In this document: in pieces, positions 33,904 to 43,735 of the stretch
Layout: each line of letters begins with the position of its first letter
Position numbering within the stretch: position 1 is the stretch's first letter
Position numbers and translations under genes: made by a program
NCBI RefSeq assembly: GCF_003859805.1
Contig: NZ_RQZG01000017.1
Span: 1-64,000, forward strand
DNA: 64,000 nucleotides
From: Arachnia propionica
GTDB lineage: Bacteria; Actinomycetota; Actinomycetes; Propionibacteriales; Propionibacteriaceae
Direction: 5' to 3'
Notes under the pieces: model-generated
What the model was told of the DNA's origin: nothing
What the model saw: the letters and a program-made list of their open reading frames with translations, nothing else
Database searches by the model: none

Positions 33904-34828
33904 GGTCGTGCTTGCCGCCCTCGATGCGGATCAGGGTGACATGCCGACCCAGCATCGGCGCCCGGGCCGCCAACGACTCGACGTCCAGCACCAGGTCCGC
34001 CCCCATCATGTCGTCATTCCAGGTGCGGCTGAAGTCGGACCGGGCGCTGATGCACATGAGGATCGGGACGTCGATGTCGAGCCCGGCGGCCACCCTCGCC
34101 TGCCCCCGCATGATGGCCCTGCCCCACCCGACGCGTGGCAGGAAGGCCGGATCGCCCTTGAGGTTGAGGTTGTAGTCCCACTCACCGTCCTCGGTGGCGG
34201 AGATGGAGCGACGGTAGAACCCCGGCTCGGGAACGGCCACGGTCCGGGTCGGGGAGACCGCACCCACCGCACCCAGGGCCGCCGACAGGGCAGGCCGCCA
34301 CAGGCCGTTCGATCCCAGCTCCAGCCACGGTGAGTTCAGCACCACGGCCTTCGCCACCCCCGGCCGCTCGGCCAGGTACAAGGAGATGATCAGCCCGCCC
34401 GTGGAATGGGCCATGAACACGATCTCACGGGCGGTCTCCTGGACGATCCCGACCGCGCGGTCCACCTCCTCGAAGTACTCCGTCAGGTCAGGCGTGTAGC
34501 CAGCCAGCTGGCCCGACCGCAGTGAGCGACCGTATCGACGCAGATCCAGCGCGAAGAAGTCATAACCGAACGCCTCGAGTCGCTCCGCCAACGGCGCCTG
34601 GAAGAAGTAGTCGTTCCACCCGTGGAGATACAACACGGCCCGCTCACGCGACGGAACCGTGCGTCTGACGAGCGTGGCGACCACCTCGTGCTCCGGTTCG
34701 CCCGGATACCGGGCAGCCCCGTCGAGCACGAGGGTGAGTTGCTGGAACCCGTCGAGTTCGGTGTCCGGGACCCAGCGCGGGTCAGGGCCGGTCGTCGTCG
34801 GCTGAGCCGTCGTCCTCGAACTCGACAT
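33827..34828 (-). CDS. Alpha/beta hydrolase (monoacylglycerol lipase-like)
   Basis: This 333-residue protein is a serine hydrolase of the alpha/beta fold, related to lysophospholipases and monoglyceride lipases. After VLYLHGWNDYFFQAPLAERL (oxyanion region) comes FFALDLRRYGRS, the nucleophile elbow FMAHSTGGLI with Ser in G/A-H-S-T-G-G, and a C-terminal IRIEGGKHDLMLSA with the catalytic His. It has no signal peptide. The start is uncertain: ATG at 34828 overlaps the DUF3073 gene upstream by 47 bp and gives a Thr/Ser-rich N-terminus that may not be real. A shorter start near the WVPDTELDG segment would need a non-standard codon. Confidence 0.8.
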   Translation of the reverse strand: MSSSRTTAQPTTTGPDPRWVPDTELDGFQQLTLVLDGAARYPGEPEHEVVATLVRRTVPSRERAVLYLHGWNDYFFQAPLAERLEAFGYDFFALDLRRYGRSLRSGQLAGYTPDLTEYFEEVDRAVGIVQETAREIVFMAHSTGGLIISLYLAERPGVAKAVVLNSPWLELGSNGLWRPALSAALGAVGAVSPTRTVAVPEPGFYRRSISATEDGEWDYNLNLKGDPAFLPRVGWGRAIMRGQARVAAGLDIDVPILMCISARSDFSRTWNDDMMGADLVLDVESLAARAPMLGRHVTLIRIEGGKHDLMLSAAGPRARYLAEMERWLAAYAR

Positions 34829-35015
34829 CCGCGTCGTCGTTGTACTGCTCCGCGAGGTCGGCATATGCATCCGGGATCTCGGAGGTCAAGCGTCCGTCGT
34901 CGTGGCTCTCTCCTCGAAGTTCTCGTTCCAGTGACGCAAAATCGGTGTCCACGGAGCGATACTTCAGATCGCGGGCCACCTTCGTCTGCTTCGCCTTTGC
35001 ACGGCCGCGCCCCAT
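34782..35015 (-). CDS. DUF3073 protein
   Basis: This 77-residue protein is a typical DUF3073 member, found almost only in actinobacteria: MGRGRAKAKQTKVARDLKY at the basic N-terminus, then LERELRG and a very acidic tail (NDDADVEFEDDG). The charge split suggests an RNA- or ribosome-associated protein, but no function is known. It overlaps the following hydrolase gene by 47 bp on the same strand in another frame. Confidence 0.88.
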   Translation of the reverse strand: MGRGRAKAKQTKVARDLKYRSVDTDFASLERELRGESHDDGRLTSEIPDAYADLAEQYNDDADVEFEDDGSADDDRP

Positions 35016-35142
35016 ATGGGTCGACCCCCTCGCTCAATCATCGCGGTTCACCGCGGGAATCTGTCAGTTGTCTCGTGACGACGAGGATACCGGAGCAAGC
35101 CGGGTAGCTCAAAGCACGCCCTCCTCACCCCCGGTAGGCTGA

Positions 35143-37386
<2,244 letters not shown>

Positions 37387-37416
37387 GCCCTCACCTCCCG
37401 ACTGATCGGGAGACCC

Positions 37417-37462
37417 CCAACGGTCGAGGCCCCTGGGACGTCCCAGGGGCCTCGACCGTTGG
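37417..37462 (+). terminator. Strong terminator after icd
   Basis: A 22-bp perfect inverted repeat with almost no loop (37417-37438 and 37441-37462, core GGTCGAGGCCCCTGGGA) begins 30 bp after the icd stop codon. The remaining DNA to 37665 contains no visible gene and must hold the promoter of the glycosyltransferase operon. Confidence 0.8.
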
Positions 37463-37665
37463 CATCTGGTGCGGGCCACCCGGTGCACGACGGCCCCTCG
37501 CCATCTGGATGACACGCTTTCCATCGACGCGACAAGGGCATACGTCTTGAAACGCCCGCAACGTCCAAATGGATGACCCCGAGGCGGCAACAAGCCCTTG
37601 CCAAGCTGTCTAGATTCACCTCGTCGAAATCGGTTCGGCAGTGGATTCCCGGAGGGGGTGACCAG

Positions 37666-37968
37666 ATGCACCACGTTGTGTGCACGGTGATGTTCGTGGC
37701 CTCGGCGTTCGCCCTCACCCGGACCGAGCTCCACCTCCGCCACCGCCTGCGCAGCTTCCGGAAGGTGCAGCTGTTCTGCTACGCCAGCTCACACCTCGGT
37801 GCGGTGGCCAACATCTCCTGCCTGCTCCCGGCGGCACCGGAGCTACTGCTCCGGTGGGCCCCGGTCCTCAGCGCCATCTGCATCGTGGCGCAACTGGTGC
37901 TGCTGACCCTGGGATGGACCCGCCCCCGCCTGCCGATGCGGGCCCTCCCGATGGATGCACTCCGATGA
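37666..37968 (+). CDS. Small three-helix membrane protein, first gene of GT2/PIG-L/ATP-grasp operon
   Basis: This 100-residue protein has three predicted membrane helices (about 3-19, 35-53 and 65-84) with a basic cytoplasmic loop, LRHRLRSFRKVQ, between the first two. No known domain. Its layout and several residues match the N-terminal membrane domain of the PIG-L protein two genes downstream: a basic RxxxxxxRxxxxF loop, then AxxAN(I/L)(S/A)CL and a third helix ending in LT followed by a short charged tail. I infer that the two arose from one module. GGAGGGGG lies 6-8 nt before the ATG. The stop overlaps the next start as ATGA. Confidence 0.7.
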   Translation: MHHVVCTVMFVASAFALTRTELHLRHRLRSFRKVQLFCYASSHLGAVANISCLLPAAPELLLRWAPVLSAICIVAQLVLLTLGWTRPRLPMRALPMDALR

Positions 37969-39266
37969 GCCCGCTCATGACGGCACTCGCCGTCGTGGCA
38001 CTGCCCGGGCTGCTGCTCGGCCTCATCCACTGGGTGTGGTACCCGTTCGCCGTCCTCTTCGAGTTCCGACAGCACTCCCCCGGCGTGCTGTACCGAGGGG
38101 TCAGGGTCAGCGTCATCATCCCCGCCTACAACGAAGGCGTGGTGCTCCACGCCTCCGTGGCCTCCGTGCTCGATTCCGGATACCCGAACCTCCAGGTGGT
38201 CGTCGTCAACGACGGCTCCACCGACAACACCTGGGAGGTCATGCAGTCCTTCGCCCAGGACCCCCGGGTCGTGCTCATCGACAAACCCAACGGCGGCAAG
38301 GGATCCGCCCTCAACGCCGGCATCGAGGTCGCCGACGGCGAGGTGTTCCTGTTCGTCGACGCCGACGGCCTGTTCACCCGCACCACCATTCCCCGCCTGC
38401 TGGCCGGTTTCCGGCACCGGGGCGTCGGGGCGGTCTGCGGCAACGACCAACCGATCAACGTCACCGGTCCCCTGACCCGTCTGCTCGCCCTGATGACCCA
38501 CGTCGGCACCGGGCTGACCCGACGTGCCCTCGCCCTGCTCGGGATCCTGCCCATCGTCTCCGGCAACTCGGGGGCCTTCCTCGCCCACGTGGTGCGTGAG
38601 GTGGGCGGTTTCCGCACCGACACCCTCGGGGAGGACCTCGAACTGACGTGGCGCGTCCAGTTCGCCGGGTACGACGTCGAGTTCGCCCCACGTGCCCTCG
38701 TCCTGGCCGAGGTGCCCTCCACCCTGAAAGGCCTGTGGAAGCAACGGGTCCGGTGGCAGCGCGGCCTCATCCAGACCGCACGGTTCCACGCGCACCGGGC
38801 CCTGCGGCTGCCCCGCAGCCGTTTCGACTGGTACCTGCCGCTCAACCTGGCCTCCATGCTGGTGGCCCCGGTGCTGCAGCTCATCGCCGTCGTGCTGCTC
38901 GTCGCGGTCATCGCCACCGGCGAGCTCCAGATCACGTCCTGGTGGGCGGTGGTCCTCCTGCTCGGCCTCGAGGTCTCCCTCGCCGCAGCGGTGATCGCTC
39001 TGGTGCTGGACCGTGCCTGGCACAACATCCCCCTGCTCATCGTGCTCCCGCTGTGGCTCCCCCTCGGCCTGTTCCTCTCGGCCGCCACCGCACGCGCCAT
39101 CTGGGCGGAGTTCAGGGGCACGACGTCGAGCTGGAACAAGCTCGAACGCACCGGGGTCCGCAACCGCACCGCCAAGGAGGACCCCCTCGACTTCGAGGTC
39201 GGCGTCGAACCCCCACCACGGTCCGAAGTCCTCGCTGCCCCAACCACTCTCCCGCTCGCCCCCTGA
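37965..39266 (+). CDS. Processive family-2 glycosyltransferase
   Basis: This 433-residue membrane glycosyltransferase has the full set of motifs of processive beta-synthases (IcaA/PgaC, NodC, hyaluronan synthase). One N-terminal membrane helix (6-32) precedes the GT-A domain, with VNDGSTD (Asp83), the metal/UDP site FVDADG (Asp132, Asp134), the general base pair LGEDLELTW (Glu223-Asp224) and the acceptor-site Q-x-x-R-W as QRVRW (260-264). Three C-terminal helices follow, then a charged tail. It most likely polymerises or transfers a sugar, perhaps GlcNAc, across the membrane from a UDP donor. It is translationally coupled to the small membrane gene and precedes a PIG-L deacetylase gene, which favours an N-acetylated product. 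Confidence 0.88.
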   Translation: MSPLMTALAVVALPGLLLGLIHWVWYPFAVLFEFRQHSPGVLYRGVRVSVIIPAYNEGVVLHASVASVLDSGYPNLQVVVVNDGSTDNTWEVMQSFAQDPRVVLIDKPNGGKGSALNAGIEVADGEVFLFVDADGLFTRTTIPRLLAGFRHRGVGAVCGNDQPINVTGPLTRLLALMTHVGTGLTRRALALLGILPIVSGNSGAFLAHVVREVGGFRTDTLGEDLELTWRVQFAGYDVEFAPRALVLAEVPSTLKGLWKQRVRWQRGLIQTARFHAHRALRLPRSRFDWYLPLNLASMLVAPVLQLIAVVLLVAVIATGELQITSWWAVVLLLGLEVSLAAAVIALVLDRAWHNIPLLIVLPLWLPLGLFLSAATARAIWAEFRGTTSSWNKLERTGVRNRTAKEDPLDFEVGVEPPPRSEVLAAPTTLPLAP

Positions 39267-39278
39267 AAGGAGCACACC

Positions 39279-40184
39279 GTGCCGGACTCCTTCGTCCCCC
39301 TCGTGCTGATCTCCCTGCACACCCTGGCCGTGTTCCTCTACGCCCTGGCGAAGGTCAGCCTGAGCCGTCGCATCAGCCAGTACCGCCTGCTGTACCGGTT
39401 CGTCATCGTCTCGGCCGGTGTCATGATCCCCGCCAACCTGGCCTGCCTGTCCACCCCGCCGGGTGCCGTCCACACACTGATCCAGTCCTTCTCCATCGCC
39501 TCCCTGGCGGCCATCGCCGCCCTGACCTGGCACTTCCGGCACCCCTCCTGCCGCCAGGATCCGTCCCGGATCGTGCTGGCCATCGGTGCCCATCCGGACG
39601 ATCTCGAACTGGCCTGCTCCGGAACCCTGGCCCGGCTCGTCGACAACGGTCACCGGGTCCACGCCCTGGTCATGACCCACGGTGCCGTCGGCGGCGACGC
39701 GAGCATCCGCCCCGGTGAGGCGAGGAACGGCGCCCGGTTCCTGGGGCTGACCTCCTGCGAGCTCCACGACCTGCCCGACACCCACCTGGCGGAGAGCAGC
39801 AACGTGATGATCGGTCTCATCGAGACGGCCATCGCCCGACACCACCCGGACCTCATCCTCACGCACTCCGCCAACGACCAGCACCAGGACCACGTCGCGG
39901 TCCACTGGGCGACACGACGGGCCGCCCGCAACCATCCGGCGATCATCTGCTACGAGTCACCCTCGGCCACCCCGGCGTTCTGCCCCCAGGCCTACGTCGA
40001 CGTCTCCGGCTACCTGGACACCAAGCAGATGGCCGTCGAGCTGCACCGGGACCAGTCCGAGAAGCCCTACATGACCACCTCGGTGCTGCAGGGAGTCGCG
40101 ACGTTCCGTGGCCGCCAGGCCCGGATGGACGACGCCGAGGGCTTCGAGGTGATCCGGCTGCCACTGTTCGGGGGGATCCTGTGA
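39279..40184 (+). CDS. Membrane-anchored PIG-L family deacetylase
   Basis: This 301-residue protein has two parts. Residues 1-88 form three membrane helices, like the stand-alone protein at 37666. Residues 95-300 are a PIG-L/LmbE deacetylase: the zinc motif AHPDD at 104-108, THGAVGGDASIRPGEA, GARFLGL and the third zinc ligand in QDHVAVH (His205 or His209). Family members remove the acetyl group from GlcNAc in GPI anchors (PIG-L), mycothiol (MshB) or teicoplanin. A membrane-bound form fits deacetylation of a lipid-linked or membrane-extruded N-acetyl sugar made by the preceding glycosyltransferase. It is separated from that gene by 12 bp and overlaps the ATP-grasp gene by 4 bp. Confidence 0.88.
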   Translation: MPDSFVPLVLISLHTLAVFLYALAKVSLSRRISQYRLLYRFVIVSAGVMIPANLACLSTPPGAVHTLIQSFSIASLAAIAALTWHFRHPSCRQDPSRIVLAIGAHPDDLELACSGTLARLVDNGHRVHALVMTHGAVGGDASIRPGEARNGARFLGLTSCELHDLPDTHLAESSNVMIGLIETAIARHHPDLILTHSANDQHQDHVAVHWATRRAARNHPAIICYESPSATPAFCPQAYVDVSGYLDTKQMAVELHRDQSEKPYMTTSVLQGVATFRGRQARMDDAEGFEVIRLPLFGGIL

Positions 40185-41026
40185 GCCGCATCCTCGTCAC
40201 CGGTGCCTGCGGTCCGGCCGGCCGTTCCCTGCTCGACCAGTTGTCCACGCGGGGCCTCCCGGCTCTCGGCTGTGACATGGACCCGTCCCCCAGGACCGAT
40301 GGGATCACCGTCCTCAGGGCCCTGCCCGCCCGTGATCCCGATCACCTGACCGAGCTCGTGGAGCTCATGGCGACCCACCACGTCACCCTGCTGATCCCCA
40401 CCGTCCAGGAGGAACTTCCACTCGTCGCCGCGAGTCCCCCACCCGGCACACTGATCTCGCCCCTGGAAGGGATCGAGATCGCTCACGACAAGTGGCTGAC
40501 GGGGCAGCACCTCGCCGCCGCGGGGGTCCCGGTGCCGGCCACCGTCCGTGCCGAACAGGCCCTGGACTCCGACATCGCACCGCTCGGGCTCCCGGTGCTG
40601 AGCAAGCCGCGGGTCTCCCGGGGTGGCCGCGGTGTGGTGCTCCACGACGCGATCACCGACGTCCCCCGTCAGGAGGGGATACTGCTGAGCGAGTTCGCGC
40701 CCGGCACCGAGTACTGCGTCCAGGTGGTTCAAGGCATCGGCAACGACGTGTGCGTCGTGCTGGAGAAGACACAGCTCCGTTCAGGTCTGGTGGGCAACGC
40801 GGACGCGGTCCGTCGCGTCGAGGCACCCGATGTCGCCGAGGTGGCGACGGCGGCCGTCCGGGCGCTCGGGCTGGTGGGGCCGGCCGACCTGGACATCCGC
40901 CGTCGTGACGACGGCACGCCCCTGGTGATCGAGGTCAACGCCCGGTTCGGGGCGCAGAGCGCCCATGCCCCCGAGCTGCTGGAGACGGTGCTGGCCTGGC
41001 ACGCCGCCTCAGACCAGGACGGCTGA
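40181..41026 (+). CDS. ATP-grasp ligase (PylC/CarB-like)
   Basis: This 281-residue protein is an ATP-grasp enzyme. An N-terminal Rossmann-like pre-ATP-grasp part (ILVTGACGPAGRSLLDQL, 1-85) is followed by the two ATP-grasp subdomains: KPRVSRGGRGVVL as the nucleotide loop, LLSEFAPGTEYCVQVV, ADLDIRRRD and the metal site VIEVNARFG (Glu and Asn). Such enzymes activate a carboxylate as acyl-phosphate and join it to an amine, thiol or other nucleophile. Here the obvious acceptor is the free amine left by the PIG-L deacetylase. Which carboxylate is used cannot be told. Its last 18 bp overlap the convergent purM. Confidence 0.82.
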   Translation: MSRILVTGACGPAGRSLLDQLSTRGLPALGCDMDPSPRTDGITVLRALPARDPDHLTELVELMATHHVTLLIPTVQEELPLVAASPPPGTLISPLEGIEIAHDKWLTGQHLAAAGVPVPATVRAEQALDSDIAPLGLPVLSKPRVSRGGRGVVLHDAITDVPRQEGILLSEFAPGTEYCVQVVQGIGNDVCVVLEKTQLRSGLVGNADAVRRVEAPDVAEVATAAVRALGLVGPADLDIRRRDDGTPLVIEVNARFGAQSAHAPELLETVLAWHAASDQDG

Positions 41027-42049
41027 GCCCTCACCGTCGTGGTCCTCGACGTGCCCGAGCACCCAGGACGTCACGCCCCGGTTCTCGAGCAGGGAACGGG
41101 CCGCATCGACACCGTGCTCCGGCAGCACCGCCACCATGCCGACCCCCATGTTCAAGGTGGCCTCGATGTCGCGCTGGGAGACCTCCCCGACCCGTTGCAC
41201 CAGCTGGAAGATCGCCGGTGGGCTCCAGGAGTCACGGCGCAGCACGGCACGCCTCCCGGCCGGGATGACCCGGGCCAGGTTGTTCGCCAACCCCCCGCCG
41301 GTGATGTGGCTGAAGGCGTGGCACTCCACCTCACGGATCAGTGCCAGCACGTCGAGCGCGTAGATCCTGGTCGGGGTCAGCAGTTCCTCACCGAGGGTAC
41401 GGCCGAGTTCGTCGACGTGACGCTCCAGTGCCCAACCCGCCCGGGTGAGCAGCACGTGCCGCACCAGCGAGTAGCCGTTGGAGTGCAGCCCGGAGGAGGC
41501 CATCGCCAGCACGACGTCGCCGGTGCGGATCCGCTCGGGGCCGAGGATGGCCTCGCGTTCCACGACACCCGTCGTCGCGCCTGCGACGTCGTACTCGTGC
41601 GGTTGGAGCAGCCCCGGGTGCTCGGCGGTCTCACCCCCGACCAGGGAGCAGCCCGCCGCGATGCAGGCCTCGGCGATGCCGGAGACGATGGCGGCGATCC
41701 TCTCGGGGACCACCTTTCCGCAGGCGATGTAGTCGGTGACGAACAGTGGTTCGGCACCGCAGACCACGAGGTCGTCGACCAGCATCCCGACCAGGTCGAA
41801 ACCGATGGTGTCGTGGATGTCGAGGGCCTGGGCGATCGCCACCTTGGTGCCCACACCGTCGGTGGAGGTCGCGAGCACGGGGTGCCGGTAGTCCTTGAGC
41901 GTGGTGGCGTCGAAGAATCCGGCGAAACCACCGAGCCCACCCAGCACCTCGGGGCGGCGGGTACGGGCGACGGAGGCCTTCATGAGTTCCACCGCGCGGT
42001 CGCCCGCCTCGATGTCGACTCCGGCGGCGGCGTAGGCGGACTGGCTCAT
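41009..42049 (-). CDS. purM: Phosphoribosylformylglycinamidine cyclo-ligase PurM
   Basis: This 346-residue enzyme closes FGAM to AIR, the fifth step of purine synthesis. It shows SYAAAGVDIEAGDRAVELMK at the N-terminus, TSTDGVGTKVAIA, the nucleotide loop LVGGETAEHPG and ITGGGLANNLARVIP near 256-270. It overlaps purF by 4 bp (ATGA) in the usual purF-purM order. Its 3' end overlaps the convergent ATP-grasp gene by 18 bp, so no terminator can lie between the two operons. Confidence 0.95.
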   Translation of the reverse strand: MSQSAYAAAGVDIEAGDRAVELMKASVARTRRPEVLGGLGGFAGFFDATTLKDYRHPVLATSTDGVGTKVAIAQALDIHDTIGFDLVGMLVDDLVVCGAEPLFVTDYIACGKVVPERIAAIVSGIAEACIAAGCSLVGGETAEHPGLLQPHEYDVAGATTGVVEREAILGPERIRTGDVVLAMASSGLHSNGYSLVRHVLLTRAGWALERHVDELGRTLGEELLTPTRIYALDVLALIREVECHAFSHITGGGLANNLARVIPAGRRAVLRRDSWSPPAIFQLVQRVGEVSQRDIEATLNMGVGMVAVLPEHGVDAARSLLENRGVTSWVLGHVEDHDGEGSAVLV

Positions 42050-43563
42050 CTCTCCTCCTGGTGGGATGTGGTGGCGAGGGCGTCGAGGTCGTCGACCCCT
42101 TCACACGCGGCCTCACGGAGCAGCTGCTCCTGACCGCGCGGCACGTCGATCGGGTACCGACCGTCGAAACAGGCACGGCACAACTGGTCGGCTGGTTGAC
42201 GGGTGGCCTCGGTGAGGGCCTCCAAGGAGATGAAGCCCAGCGAATCGGCCCCGATGGAGCGGCAGATCGCATCGACGGTGAGGCCGGGCGCGATGAGTTC
42301 GGCCCGGGTGGCGAAGTCGATGCCGTAGAAGCACGGCCACTCCACGGGTGGGGAGGAGATCCGGACGTGGACCTCCTTGGCACCGGCCTCGCGGAGCATC
42401 CGCACCAGGGCGCGCTGGGTGTTGCCGCGCACGATGGAGTCGTCGACGACCACGAGCCGTTGGCCCGCGATGACCTCCTTGAGCGGGTTCAGCTTCAACC
42501 GGATACCGAGCTGGCGGATGGTCTGACTGGGTTGGATGAAGGTGCGCCCCACGTAGGCGTTCTTGACCAGGCCGAGCCCGAACGGGATGCCGGAGGCCTC
42601 GGCGTAGCCGACCGCCGACGGGGTTCCCGAGTCAGGGGTGGGGATGACCAGATCGGCCCGGGCGGGGTGCTCACGGGCCAGCATCCTCCCGATCTCGACG
42701 CGGGTGGCGTGGACGGAACGACCCGAGATCGTGGTGTCGGGGCGGGCGAGGTAGACGTACTCGAACAGGCAGCCCTTGCGCTGGGCGTCGGCGAAACGTC
42801 GGCTGCGCAGCCCGGCCTCGTCGATGGCGATGAACTCGCCGGGCTCGACCTCTCGGACGACACTGGCCCCGACGATGTCGAGGGCGGCGGTCTCGGAGGC
42901 CACCACCCAGCCGCTGGCGAGCCTGCCGAGCACGAGCGGGCGCACCCCCTGCGGGTCGCGGGCGGCGAACAGTGTGGTCTCGTTCATGAAGGTGAGGCAG
43001 AACGCGCCCTTGAGGCGGGGCAGCACCTTGAGCGCCACCTGCTCGACCGGTTCCTCACCGAAGGCGGACATCAGGGCGGTCACCAGCGAGGTGTCATTGG
43101 TGGAGTCCATCGTCCTCTTCTCCGGCACCCGCAGTGCCGGGTCGAGCTGGTGGAGCCACTCCTGGAGCTCGTGGGTGTTGGTGAGGTTGCCGTTGTGGGC
43201 CAGCGCGAACCCGCCGTGGTGGGTGGCGCGGAAGGTGGGTTGGGCGTTGTGCCACACCGAGGCCCCGGTCGTGGAGTAGCGGGTGTGTCCGATGCCGAGA
43301 CGACCCTTGAGGGAGCTCAGTGTCGCCTCGTCGAAGACCTGGCTGACCAGCCCCATGTCCTTGAACACGGTGATCCGCTTCCCCGTCGAGACGGCGATCC
43401 CGGCGGACTCCTGCCCACGGTGCTGGAGCGCGAAGAGCCCGTAGTAGGTGAGCTGGGCCACGTCCTCGGCGGGCGCGAACACCCCGAAGACCCCGCAGGC
43501 GTCCTTGGGGCCGTGATCGACGGGGTCCAGGTCCAGCGAGAGTCGTCCATCCGGTCTCAGCAC
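42046..43563 (-). CDS. purF: Amidophosphoribosyltransferase PurF
   Basis: This 505-residue enzyme makes phosphoribosylamine from PRPP and glutamine, the first step of purine synthesis. After a propeptide of about 22 residues comes the catalytic Cys in DACGVFGVFAP, which becomes N-terminal after cleavage. The class II glutaminase shows HRGQESAGIA and GIGHTRYSTTG, and the phosphoribosyltransferase domain has the PRPP loop VVVDDSIVRGNTQ. The start is GTG at 43563: a -10 box TAGGCT (minus strand 43570-43575) ends 6 nt before it, so this is probably a leaderless message. Confidence 0.95.
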   Translation of the reverse strand: MLRPDGRLSLDLDPVDHGPKDACGVFGVFAPAEDVAQLTYYGLFALQHRGQESAGIAVSTGKRITVFKDMGLVSQVFDEATLSSLKGRLGIGHTRYSTTGASVWHNAQPTFRATHHGGFALAHNGNLTNTHELQEWLHQLDPALRVPEKRTMDSTNDTSLVTALMSAFGEEPVEQVALKVLPRLKGAFCLTFMNETTLFAARDPQGVRPLVLGRLASGWVVASETAALDIVGASVVREVEPGEFIAIDEAGLRSRRFADAQRKGCLFEYVYLARPDTTISGRSVHATRVEIGRMLAREHPARADLVIPTPDSGTPSAVGYAEASGIPFGLGLVKNAYVGRTFIQPSQTIRQLGIRLKLNPLKEVIAGQRLVVVDDSIVRGNTQRALVRMLREAGAKEVHVRISSPPVEWPCFYGIDFATRAELIAPGLTVDAICRSIGADSLGFISLEALTEATRQPADQLCRACFDGRYPIDVPRGQEQLLREAACEGVDDLDALATTSHQEER

Positions 43564-43735
43564 TGGCTCAGCCTATCGCCTGTTCCGAACAGTCGTCCCC
43601 ATGTACGCTGAGGAGACGATGATCCTCGTGCAGGGGGTCGCCGGGGAACAGGCCGGAACCGCCGACAGGTGTTCACCCACGAGGGAAGCCCTCCCGGGCC
43701 CCTGCACCGGGATCATCGCCGTTCACACGGCTCGG

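Noticed and set aside
43564-43735. Small plus-strand frame beginning MYAEETMILVQGV between purF and the dipeptidase gene
   Set aside because: The frame continues into the antisense strand of the dipeptidase gene with low-complexity composition. Only the purF promoter is supported here.
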